From: Alphaproteobacteria bacterium
GTDB lineage: Bacteria > Pseudomonadota > Alphaproteobacteria > Rickettsiales > JAFLCR01
Assembly (NCBI GenBank): GCA_017302755.1
Contig: JAFLCR010000142.1
Location: forward strand, 1-5,781
Direction of reading: 5' to 3'
DNA: 5,781 nt
Both the position numbers and the translations under genes were made by a program. The notes under the pieces are model-generated. The model saw only the letters and a program-made list of their open reading frames with translations. It searched no databases and was not told the DNA's origin. Below, in pieces: positions 1 through 5,781 of the stretch (the stretch's first letter is position 1; each line of letters starts with the position of its first letter).

Positions 1-55
1 CGGCCGGCCGACGACGCCGTTCGCCGAGTCGGTCGCGGCCGCGCTGAAGGCCTGA
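1..55 (+). CDS. 3' end of an unidentified plus-strand gene
   Basis: In the second forward frame the first bases encode GRPTTPFAESVAAALKA and then TGA at 53-55. Codons are strongly GC at the third position and the composition looks like a natural helical protein C-terminus. A perfect inverted repeat begins 12 bp after the stop, as expected for a gene end. Seventeen residues are too few to name a family. The stretch is about 78% GC, clearly higher than most of the window, which fits a different source from the genes to the right of about position 300. Confidence 0.45.
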   Translation, partial: GRPTTPFAESVAAALKA

Positions 56-67
56 GCCTCGGTCGCT

Positions 68-106
68 GCATCGCCGTGACGTGGTCGACCTCCGTCACGG
101 CGATGC
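68..106. terminator. Perfect 14-bp inverted repeat, probable bidirectional terminator
   Basis: Positions 68-81 (gcatcgccgtgacg) are exactly complementary to 93-106, with an 11-nt loop that itself contains the palindrome ggtcgacc. The repeat lies between two gene ends that face each other: the plus-strand stop at 53-55 and the minus-strand stop at 95-97, the latter inside the right arm. There is no clear T-run on either side, so it is not a textbook intrinsic terminator. Position and perfection still make transcription termination the simplest role. Confidence 0.6.
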
Positions 107-304
107 GCAGTCGCGAAGCCACCGGCACTCGCGAAGCCGGTTCGGCCCAATCGGCGGATCGTCCTGCACCGCCCCGGGAAACGGCCCCAGTCGGGTGATG
201 TGCCGCCCCCCGGTGCCGCCATAGTAACCCATGCGGAAAATGTCGATCGTAAACCGGCGCACCGGATTCGTAGAGACGTGGATCGTCAGCGTCTGGCCGG
301 ACTT
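95..304 (-). other. Fragment resembling the N,N-dimethylformamidase large-subunit-like family, fused to Aas
   Basis: The last ~68 residues of the minus-strand frame do not continue the AMP-binding domain. They contain FTIDIFRMGYYGGTGGRHI, then a GPFPG motif and RLRECRW. The pattern 'IDI(Y/F)R-x-G(Y/W)YGG-x-G-x-R' followed by an (R/I)EC-x-W motif is familiar to me from N,N-dimethylformamidase beta-subunit-like proteins, where it lies in the interior of a much longer chain. Here it has neither that family's N-terminus nor the large domain that follows; after RECRW only seven residues (LRDCASP) remain before the stop. It is therefore a remnant or a join, not a whole gene. The family call is from memory of the motif and no search was run. 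Confidence 0.55.
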
Positions 305-2494
305 CTCGGCGCACGCCTTGTGCAGCGCCGCGATGCCGGCGCTGTAATTCAGCATCGCCGGCACGCGGCCAATCATCTGCAGCGCGAAAAACGCCGCCGC
401 CGCCGCGCGCACATTGGGCAGCATCACGCCAACATACTGCTCGTTGCCGATCTTGGACTTGAGCGTCCAGCCGAGGCCGTAAGACGCACCAAGCAGCTGC
501 CCGTAATGCATGGGGATGCGCTCGATATCCACGATGATCTTGTGCTTGCGCCCATGCAGCTGGGCCGCGTTCACCAGCGCCTGCGCCAGTGTTTTGCGCG
601 TATCGGTGCTCGCAAACATCATGTGCGACATCACGTCGTAGAGGCTTCTGGCGATCTGCTTGCGCCGTGCCTTGCCCGCCGCTTCCCCCGCCTCCAGCCG
701 CACCGGCGGCAGGACGGTAATCACGATTTTTGGAAACAGCCTGCGCCGCACCATGCCCTTCATGCGGGAGAAATAGGTGTACTGCGCCCCCTCGATGCGC
801 ACGGGCAGAATATCGGCGTCCGCCTTGTCGGCGATCATGCCCGGCCCTTCATACACTTTCATTAAACTGCCGGTGACAGTGATGCGCCCTTCGGGAAAGA
901 TCACCGCCTTGTACCCTTCCCGCATATGTTCCACCAGCGCCTTGGCCGAGAGCGGGTTGGTGGGATCCATGGGAAACGCGTCCACCAGCGACAGGAACGG
1001 CCGGATCAGCGGATGCTTCGCAATAAACGTATTCACCGCGAAGGTCTGCTTCCCCGGCAGGAAGGCAGCCAGCAACGGCGGGTCGAGGAAGGACTGGTGA
1101 TTGGCTACAATCAGCGCCCGCTCGCCGAGCTTGTGGAAGTGCTCGATGCCCCGCACCTCCACCCGGAAGCAAAGCCTCAGCAGCCCCTTCAGCAGGGATT
1201 TGAGCACCGTATCCGGCAGCAGCCCGCAGATGAACAGCGCGACGGCGAGATTGCCCACCGCCAGCAGCGCAAACACCGGCAACAACCCGAACCCCGCCTT
1301 ATTCAGCGCCATCACCGCGACGGACGACGCCACCATGAACAGCGCGTTCACGATGTTGTTCGCCGCCACCGCGCGGGAGCGATGCTCCTCATCCGAGCGC
1401 GCCTGAAGCAGCGCGTAAAGCGGCACGATGAAAATACCCCCCGTCACCGCCACCATCACGAGGTCAAACGCGATGCGGATGCCATGCCAGTCGGAAAGGA
1501 ACATCCATACATCGCGCGACTCCGCCCCCGCCAGCGGCGGCAGCAGGGCGCTGGCAATGATGAAATCCACGGTAAACACCGTCATGCCGAGCGCCGCTGC
1601 CGGCACGGGCCGCGCATGCAACTGCCCGTTCAATATCTTTCCGCAGATATAAGAACCGATGCCGATGCCTACCGAAAACAGCGTCAGGAACAACGTCACC
1701 AGATGCTCGTCGGCCTGCAATATCTGCTTCACGTAAAGTGGAAACTGCGACAGCCACACCCCGCCGAACAACCAGAACCAGGAAATGCCGAGAATGCACA
1801 AATAGACGCTGCGGTTCTGCTTCGCATGCCCCACGATCTCCTTCGTATCGCGCCAGATATGCCAGGAAACCTTCAGATCCGTCCGCAGCGGCGGCGCAGA
1901 CGGAATCGCCCAGGCGCACAGCCAGGCGCAGACGGCAAGCACCAGCATCACCCCGCCCGCATACATCCCCCCATGCACGTCGATGCCCGCCAGCGTGCCG
2001 CCCACGATCGTGCCGAGCAGAATGGCAAGGAAGGTGCCCGTTTCAATGAAGGCATTGCCCGCCACCAGCTCATTCTCCTTCAAATGCTGCGGCAGGATGG
2101 AATATTTGAGCGGCCCGAAGAACGCCGACTGCACGCCGGTCAGAAACAACGTGAAGAAAAGCAGCGGCACACTTGGCATCGCGAATGCGGCAAAGGCACA
2201 CGCTGCGATGCCGATCTCCAGGCCCTTGATGCGGCGGATCATCCTTGCCTTGTCGTGGCTGTCGGCCATCAGACCGGCGGTGGCGGAAAACAGGAAATAC
2301 GGCAGGATGAACACCCCCGCCGCCATCGGCACCATCCATGACGCGGCATCCGCCACCTCGGCGATCTTGAACGTCACCAGGATGATGAGCGCGTTCCTGA
2401 AGATATTATCGTTGAACGCGCTGATGAACTGGGTGACGAACAGCGGTAGAAAGCGCCGCGTGGTCAGCAGATGTCCGAAAATGCCCTTGGCCAT
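95..2494 (-). CDS. aas: LplT-Aas type lysophospholipid transporter/acyltransferase, synthetase domain truncated and replaced
   Basis: The family recycles lysophospholipids at the inner membrane: an LplT-like MFS part flips them inward and a PlsC part re-acylates them with acyl groups activated by an AMP-binding synthetase part. With the start at 2494 the product has 799 residues. Residues about 15-425 are the multi-span MFS domain, opening with SAFNDNIFRNALIIL. Residues about 435-610 are PlsC, with the HX4D motif (H466, D471 in NHQSFLD) and FPEG at 533-536. Residues about 630-731 match only the start of the AMP-binding domain (VGVMLPN, then MLNYSAG). The family normally exceeds 1,100 residues; the ATP-binding loop and the rest of the synthetase are absent. 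Residues about 732-799 belong to another family (separate entry). An upstream ATG at 2527 has no Shine-Dalgarno sequence, whereas the ATG at 2494 has AAGGA 5 nt before it. The acyltransferase could still work; the synthetase could not. Confidence 0.85.
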   Translation of the reverse strand: MAKGIFGHLLTTRRFLPLFVTQFISAFNDNIFRNALIILVTFKIAEVADAASWMVPMAAGVFILPYFLFSATAGLMADSHDKARMIRRIKGLEIGIAACAFAAFAMPSVPLLFFTLFLTGVQSAFFGPLKYSILPQHLKENELVAGNAFIETGTFLAILLGTIVGGTLAGIDVHGGMYAGGVMLVLAVCAWLCAWAIPSAPPLRTDLKVSWHIWRDTKEIVGHAKQNRSVYLCILGISWFWLFGGVWLSQFPLYVKQILQADEHLVTLFLTLFSVGIGIGSYICGKILNGQLHARPVPAAALGMTVFTVDFIIASALLPPLAGAESRDVWMFLSDWHGIRIAFDLVMVAVTGGIFIVPLYALLQARSDEEHRSRAVAANNIVNALFMVASSVAVMALNKAGFGLLPVFALLAVGNLAVALFICGLLPDTVLKSLLKGLLRLCFRVEVRGIEHFHKLGERALIVANHQSFLDPPLLAAFLPGKQTFAVNTFIAKHPLIRPFLSLVDAFPMDPTNPLSAKALVEHMREGYKAVIFPEGRITVTGSLMKVYEGPGMIADKADADILPVRIEGAQYTYFSRMKGMVRRRLFPKIVITVLPPVRLEAGEAAGKARRKQIARSLYDVMSHMMFASTDTRKTLAQALVNAAQLHGRKHKIIVDIERIPMHYGQLLGASYGLGWTLKSKIGNEQYVGVMLPNVRAAAAAFFALQMIGRVPAMLNYSAGIAALHKACAEKSGQTLTIHVSTNPVRRFTIDIFRMGYYGGTGGRHITRLGPFPGAVQDDPPIGPNRLRECRWLRDCASP
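107..142. repeat. Imperfect 18-bp tandem duplication
   Basis: gcagtcgcgaagcc at 107-120 recurs as gcactcgcgaagcc at 125-138, 13 of 14 bases identical with an 18-bp offset. On the minus strand the two copies encode LRDC and LREC, so the frame ends with two near-identical short blocks just before the stop. It sits where the dimethylformamidase-like similarity ends. Confidence 0.6.
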
Positions 2495-2498
2495 GGCT

Positions 2499-2504
2499 TT
2501 CCTT
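2499..2504 (-). promoter_or_regulatory. Ribosome binding site that sets the aas start
   Basis: Read on the minus strand this is AAGGAA, about 5 nt before the ATG at 2494-2492. The earlier in-frame ATG at 2527 is preceded by ggctttattgct, with no purine-rich site. Starting at 2494 also places the first transmembrane segment about 15 residues from the N-terminus, as usual for LplT-like proteins. Confidence 0.6.
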
Positions 2505-2529
2505 GAATGGATGGTTTCTTCACCCATAG

Positions 2530-2550
2530 CAATAAAGCCGAAAAGCGGCC
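2530..2550 (-). terminator. Weak hairpin followed by a T-rich stretch
   Basis: On the minus strand, ggccg-ctttt-cggct forms a 5-bp stem (one G-U pair) followed directly by TTTATT. It lies just after the 145-residue gene and before the aas start, so it could be a weak terminator or attenuator within the possible operon. The stem is short and may be chance. Confidence 0.2.
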
Positions 2551-2572
2551 AGTGCGTTTCTAAGGCATCTCC

Positions 2573-3010
2573 CTAGACCGCAGTGGGCTGGCGGGCCTGT
2601 TCCAGCGCAGCAACATCCACTGTCCCGGCATACTCCCTGCCTTCGTGGATGCTCCATTCGGAATTGAGCACGTCTTTCTGCGCGGCAATGGCGATGGCAA
2701 GCATGCGGGAAGCGACTTCCCGATGCCCGTCTGTCACCGCCACCGGCGGCGGATTCTCATCTCCAACGCGCCCATAGGCGGCTTCCACCACCTGGCCAGC
2801 GCGGTTGGTGGTCAGCACCCATTTCTCGCCCTCATGCGTCACGACGATGGCGGCGTCCCGCGCCCAGAGCGCATGAAAGAACACCTCAACATTCCCCGCT
2901 TCCGCGTCCCCGAAGCGCACGGTGAAGGTGGGAATTCGGACCACGCCCTCTTGCAGGGGCTCTTCAAAGGTTTTGGTCAAGGTGTAAGGCAGGTTCAGGG
3001 TATCGGTCAT
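2573..3010 (-). CDS. Hypothetical protein, 145 residues
   Basis: I do not recognise the family. The product is soluble-looking, with no signal peptide, no membrane segment and no cysteine. Residues about 1-80 alternate hydrophobic and polar positions as in a beta-rich fold (VVRIPTFTVRF, then VEVFFHALW, then AIVVTHEGEKWVLTT). Residues about 95-115 form one amphipathic, alanine-rich helix (REVASRMLAIAIAAQKDVL), and the tail is polar. An in-frame TTG at 3022 would add four residues, but it overlaps the Shine-Dalgarno sequence GGAG (3017-3020), which is spaced 6 nt from the ATG at 3010, so the ATG is the start. It lies 86 bp after the dehydrogenase gene and 78 bp before aas, on the same strand. 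Codon use matches its neighbours, which supports a real gene. The context, between an amino-acid enzyme and a membrane-lipid enzyme, does not point to a function. Confidence 0.8.
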   Translation of the reverse strand: MTDTLNLPYTLTKTFEEPLQEGVVRIPTFTVRFGDAEAGNVEVFFHALWARDAAIVVTHEGEKWVLTTNRAGQVVEAAYGRVGDENPPPVAVTDGHREVASRMLAIAIAAQKDVLNSEWSIHEGREYAGTVDVAALEQARQPTAV

Positions 3011-3016
3011 GATCGG

Positions 3017-3020
3017 CTCC
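3017..3020 (-). promoter_or_regulatory. Ribosome binding site that sets the start of the 145-residue gene
   Basis: GGAG on the minus strand, 6 nt before the ATG at 3010. The alternative TTG start at 3022 overlaps this site, which argues against it. Confidence 0.65.
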
Positions 3021-3040
3021 AAGATGAATTTGCCCTGGAG

Positions 3041-3096
3041 TTACGCCATCTAATATGTGAAATAAAGAGAAAAAATGTGAAATTATGGAGAAGTAA
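3041..3096 (-). promoter_or_regulatory. AT-rich upstream region with 9-bp direct repeats
   Basis: Positions 3041-3100 are only about 28% GC by hand count, against about 60% for the window. The plus-strand word atgtgaaat occurs at 3055-3063 and again at 3075-3083, exactly 20 bp apart, so both copies lie on nearly the same face of the helix. Read on the minus strand these are two ATTTCACAT words upstream of the 145-residue gene, with a weak -10-like TATTAG partly covering the nearer copy. A promoter with a two-site operator is a reasonable reading, but no good -35 box is seen at standard spacing. Confidence 0.4.
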
Positions 3097-4185
3097 TCAC
3101 TCAAATTTTCTGTACAAAGCGCCCGCTTTGGTTTTCAAAAACGCTTCAAGGGAGATTTCCTCCTGCTTGATGAATCCCTTGCCCGGCAACAGGCCCGATG
3201 CCACCATTTCCACCACCGCCACCACTGAAGCGGCGGTCGTCCAGGAAATCGCCCGCCAGGTCAGCCCCGCAATCTCCAGCGGATAATACTCCCGCACGAA
3301 CTCATCGCGGCACAGCCCCTCGCGGATCGTGCGCGGCGGGCGCTTCGTGCCCTCCACGGCGGCATGGACATACACCACATCCTCATTCACCGCCGGCTTG
3401 GCGTTGACCAGAATCTTGCCCGCCAGTTCACGGTTCTCCCGCATCAGAAGCTCATGAAAGAAGAAGCGCATCAGCTTGCAATGGCCGGGATAACGCATGG
3501 TCTTGTAATTCAGCTCGCCCACCCTGCCCGCATAGGTCTCGCACATCGTGCCGAGCCCGCCGGAGGTGGTGAAGGCTTCGAGCGTCATGCCGCCAAGCAC
3601 GATCTGCTCGATGTCCTGCATGGCGGGCACCATCTTGATCTCACCGCCCGCAATCACCTCGCAGTCGTTGAGGTATTCGTTCACCACCCCTTCCGCCGAC
3701 CAGTTGAACGCATAACCGAGCAACCCCTTGGGGTGGCGTGGCAGCGCGCCGACGCGCAATTCAATGCTGCGAAGCTCATCGAAATTCGATGCCAAATGCG
3801 CGCCCACGATGCCAATGAACCCCGGCGCCAGCCCGCATTGCGGGGCCATCACGCCCTTGCTCGTTTCCGCGAGGCGGCGAATTTCGCGCGTGGTCGGCAC
3901 GTCCTCGGTCAGGTCGAAGTAATGCGCGCCCGCCGCATGCGCGATGCGGGCCACGTGAATGTTCAGATGATACGGCAGGCAGGAAATCACCGCGTCCCTG
4001 CCCTTCAGTTTTCCCGCAAGCGTGGCGGCGTCGGAAATATCGCACACATCCACTTTCACCGGCAGGTCGTTCTGCGGCTGCGCGTCGAGGCCGAGCACGT
4101 CGAAGCCGCTTTCCTTGAGCAAGGTCGCGACCAGACGCCCCACCTTGCCCATGCCCACCACCAGTACGCGCTCAAGCTTGCTCAT
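3097..4185 (-). CDS. Saccharopine dehydrogenase / lysine 6-dehydrogenase family protein
   Basis: This is a cytoplasmic NAD(P)-dependent oxidoreductase of the saccharopine dehydrogenase family, whose members act in lysine metabolism or on related amino acids. The 362-residue product has a normal length. It opens with a Rossmann fold: VLVVGMGKVGRLVA has GxGxxG at G11, G13 and G16, and D34 at the end of the second strand may bind the cofactor ribose. The substrate part carries CGLAPG (117-122), an NYKTMRYPGH motif (226-235) and TSGGLGT (207-213), all typical of the family. The ATG at 4185 follows GAGGGA at a suitable distance. It is the first gene of the minus-strand run and diverges from the chemoreceptor. 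Whether the substrate is saccharopine, lysine or another compound cannot be read from the sequence; lysine 6-dehydrogenase and saccharopine dehydrogenase (glutamate-forming) are the main candidates. No partner lysine-catabolism gene is in the window. Confidence 0.85.
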   Translation of the reverse strand: MSKLERVLVVGMGKVGRLVATLLKESGFDVLGLDAQPQNDLPVKVDVCDISDAATLAGKLKGRDAVISCLPYHLNIHVARIAHAAGAHYFDLTEDVPTTREIRRLAETSKGVMAPQCGLAPGFIGIVGAHLASNFDELRSIELRVGALPRHPKGLLGYAFNWSAEGVVNEYLNDCEVIAGGEIKMVPAMQDIEQIVLGGMTLEAFTTSGGLGTMCETYAGRVGELNYKTMRYPGHCKLMRFFFHELLMRENRELAGKILVNAKPAVNEDVVYVHAAVEGTKRPPRTIREGLCRDEFVREYYPLEIAGLTWRAISWTTAASVVAVVEMVASGLLPGKGFIKQEEISLEAFLKTKAGALYRKFE

Positions 4186-4310
4186 GTTTCTTCCCTCATG
4201 CTTATCTTAGGGTGTTCCTTTTAAAACCGGCTTAACCGCGCGCGGCGAAACAGGGCTAGCGTATGATACCGGGAGCGCTATACTATATCTAGTTTCTTCT
4301 GGAGTCGCCC
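4186..4310. promoter_or_regulatory. Divergent intergenic region between the dehydrogenase and chemoreceptor genes
   Basis: This 125-bp spacer must hold the start signals for both divergent genes. For the plus strand, TATACT at 4279-4284 is a fair -10 box, but no good -35 lies 16-18 bp upstream. For the minus strand, TAAGAT (4209-4204) is -10-like, which would give a very short leader. Other visible structure is a 10-bp palindrome ccgcgcgcgg (4236-4245), ttttaaaa (4219-4226) and a small inverted repeat tagcg/cgcta (4257-4261 and 4276-4280) whose right arm touches the TATACT box. No flagellar sigma-28 consensus was seen. Confidence 0.4.
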
Positions 4311-5781
4311 ATGCAGCTTACCGTCAAAATGAAACTCGCCGCACTCGCCCTGATCGCGGGCGCGGGCATCCTCGTGATCGGGCTGACCTCGCATGTCGCC
4401 AACACACATGTCATCCAGAAGATCGACGGCTTCGAAGCCCTGAGCCGGGAGAAAGAAACGCTGCACGGCCTGCAAGTGGAAACGCTCGGCGTCCTGCTGA
4501 CGTCGATGGACGTCATCGTCGACCGCAGCGAAGGCCTTACCCAGGAGCGGGAAACCCTCCTCCTGCAAGGTGTGGCCGGCATTGACAAGCAGATCAATGC
4601 GCTGCGGCCCTATGCGGCCGCCCCCGCCGAAAAACAATATCTCGAAAGCTTGCAGGCATTGATTCCGGACCTTAAAGCTTCCACGCAGGAACTCATGCAG
4701 GCGCTGCGAAACCGCGCACCCGAATCCACCTTCGCGCGATTGGACGACAGCATCGACCAGACCGGCGAACGGATCACAGGCATCAGCGCGTCCTGGCTCG
4801 CGCAGAGCATGGCCAAGGAAACCTCCGGCCGCGCCGTCCTGATCGCGGATATTCAGGCATCCAACCGCGTCATCACCTGGTTCAGCCTTGGCTTCGTCGC
4901 GGTGGCCGCCCTGCTGTTCTCTCTGATTGCTTACAGCATCCTTTCCCCGCTGCAAAAGCTGAACCGGACCATGCAGTCCATGGCCGACGGCAATTTCCGC
5001 ATCACCGTGCCCTTCCAAAACCGCACCGATGAACTTGGGGCCATGGCCCGCACGGTTTACATCTTCCGCGAGAACGGGCTGCAGGTCGAGGAGATGGGGC
5101 AGGAGAAAGTTGAAGCCGAGAAAAAAATGCAGGCTGAGAAACACGCGCTGCTGCAATCCATGGCGCGGCAGTTTGAAGAGAAAGTCAAAGCCTCAACCCT
5201 GCGGATGATGCAGGTGGTGGAAAGCCTAGGCAGCAGTTCGCAGAAAATGCTCTCCACCTGCGGCAACGCCATTCATGAAACCACGGCGGTAGCCTCGGTG
5301 AGCGAGCAGGCGTCGCACAACGTGCAAACCGTCGCTTCCGCCTGCGAGGAACTCACTGCCTCGATCGGTGAAATCAGCCGCCAAGTGGCGCGCTCCTCCG
5401 GCATTGCCGGCAGCGCCGTGATCGAGGCCGAGCGCGCTGACGGCACGGTGAAAAGCCTTTCCGACGCCGCCACGAAAATCGGCGAAGTGCTGGGCTTCAT
5501 CAACGAGATCACGGAGCAGATCAACCTGCTCTCGCTGAACGCCACCATCGAGGCCGCGCGCGCCGGCGAGGCCGGCAAGGGCTTCGCGGTCGTGGCGTCG
5601 GAGGTGAAAAGCCTGGCCAGCGAAACCGCCAAGGCAACGCAGAACATCAACCAGTACATCACGGAAATCCAACGCGTGACGCAGGACGTGGTAAAGGTGA
5701 TTCAGACGATCGGCGGCACGATCCGCGAGATCAACGAGATCTCCACCACCATCGCCGCGGCGGTGGAGGAGCAAGGCGCCG
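4311..5781 (+). CDS. Methyl-accepting chemotaxis protein, 5' part (cut by the window edge)
   Basis: This is a transmembrane chemoreceptor that signals to the CheA-CheW array. The frame is open for 490 codons to the right edge. The ATG at 4311 follows GGAG (4301-4304) at 6 nt. TM1 is about residues 9-26. A periplasmic helical sensor domain (~27-189, about 160 residues) has the size and character of a four-helix-bundle ligand domain, but its ligand is not evident. TM2 is 190-211. A HAMP domain follows from about 212, with P213 and DELG at 240-243, then a charged coiled coil (about 255-300). The conserved signalling tip is at about 402-436 and includes NLLSLNATIEAARAGEAGKG and FAVVASEVKSLA. The HAMP and coiled-coil style matches alphaproteobacterial receptors. 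The sequence ends at AAAVEEQGA, so the last part of the returning helix and any C-terminal CheR/CheB tether lie outside. It is transcribed away from the metabolic genes. Confidence 0.93.
   Translation, partial: MQLTVKMKLAALALIAGAGILVIGLTSHVANTHVIQKIDGFEALSREKETLHGLQVETLGVLLTSMDVIVDRSEGLTQERETLLLQGVAGIDKQINALRPYAAAPAEKQYLESLQALIPDLKASTQELMQALRNRAPESTFARLDDSIDQTGERITGISASWLAQSMAKETSGRAVLIADIQASNRVITWFSLGFVAVAALLFSLIAYSILSPLQKLNRTMQSMADGNFRITVPFQNRTDELGAMARTVYIFRENGLQVEEMGQEKVEAEKKMQAEKHALLQSMARQFEEKVKASTLRMMQVVESLGSSSQKMLSTCGNAIHETTAVASVSEQASHNVQTVASACEELTASIGEISRQVARSSGIAGSAVIEAERADGTVKSLSDAATKIGEVLGFINEITEQINLLSLNATIEAARAGEAGKGFAVVASEVKSLASETAKATQNINQYITEIQRVTQDVVKVIQTIGGTIREINEISTTIAAAVEEQGA

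Noticed and set aside
200..865. A 221-codon plus-strand open frame
   Set aside because: Arginine- and histidine-rich sequence antisense to the PlsC and AMP-binding region; no start signal or family features.
926..2341. A 471-codon plus-strand open frame opposite the aas gene
   Set aside because: Its product is dominated by R, H, Q and P with no domain, and the minus strand encodes clear MFS and PlsC motifs. It is the antisense shadow of a GC-rich gene.
3011..3022. TTG start at 3022 for the 145-residue gene
   Set aside because: The TTG overlaps the GGAG ribosome site that serves the ATG at 3010.
3055..3083. The repeated atgtgaaat words as the start of a CRISPR array
   Set aside because: Only two 9-bp copies with an 11-bp gap; far too short for CRISPR repeats and spacers.
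3364..4224. A 286-codon plus-strand open frame
   Set aside because: It lies antisense to the saccharopine dehydrogenase family gene, has shadow-like composition, and the opposite strand carries the Rossmann and family motifs.
4236..4245. Palindrome ccgcgcgcgg as a terminator or operator
   Set aside because: It has no loop or T-run, and short CG-alternating palindromes are expected by chance in GC-rich DNA.
4278..5156. A 292-codon minus-strand open frame
   Set aside because: It is antisense to the chemoreceptor, whose plus-strand frame has membrane segments, HAMP and signalling motifs and a good ribosome site.
5226..5774. A 182-codon minus-strand open frame rich in D, H, R and G
   Set aside because: Antisense shadow of the highly conserved chemoreceptor signalling domain.

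Overview
The window reads as about 60% GC proteobacterial DNA, most likely from an alphaproteobacterium. The best clue is the chemoreceptor at the right end: its HAMP domain and the coiled coil after it have the form common in alphaproteobacterial receptors (a TDELGAMA motif, then IFREN and a charged helix). No rRNA, tRNA, CRISPR array or insertion sequence is visible.

Layout from left to right. Positions 1-55 hold the last 17 codons of a plus-strand gene of unknown function. A perfect 14-bp inverted repeat (68-106) follows and probably ends transcription from both sides. Minus-strand genes fill 95-4185. In transcription order they are a saccharopine/lysine dehydrogenase family enzyme (4185-3097), an unrecognised 145-residue protein (3010-2573), and a large LplT-Aas type membrane protein (2494-95). 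That last protein joins a lysophospholipid-transporter (MFS) domain, a PlsC acyltransferase domain and the beginning of an acyl-ACP/acyl-CoA synthetase domain. The gaps between the three genes are short (86 and 78 bp) and contain no strong terminator, so they may be co-transcribed, although an AT-rich stretch with a 9-bp direct repeat before the middle gene suggests it has its own promoter. Across a 125-bp divergent intergenic region, a plus-strand methyl-accepting chemotaxis protein begins at 4311 and runs off the right edge.

The main anomaly is at the left end. Around 290-310 the Aas-like reading frame leaves its own family shortly after the start of the AMP-binding domain and continues in frame into a stretch that looks like an internal piece of the N,N-dimethylformamidase large-subunit-like family. 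It then stops inside the terminator hairpin. The first 300 bases are also richer in GC (about 70% by hand count) than the next 300 (about 64%). This is either a chimeric assembly join or a real recombination that truncated aas; the sequence alone cannot decide. Apart from this junction, the unknown small gene and its repeat-bearing upstream region, the window looks like ordinary chromosomal metabolic and chemotaxis content. I do not see a convincing new multi-gene system.
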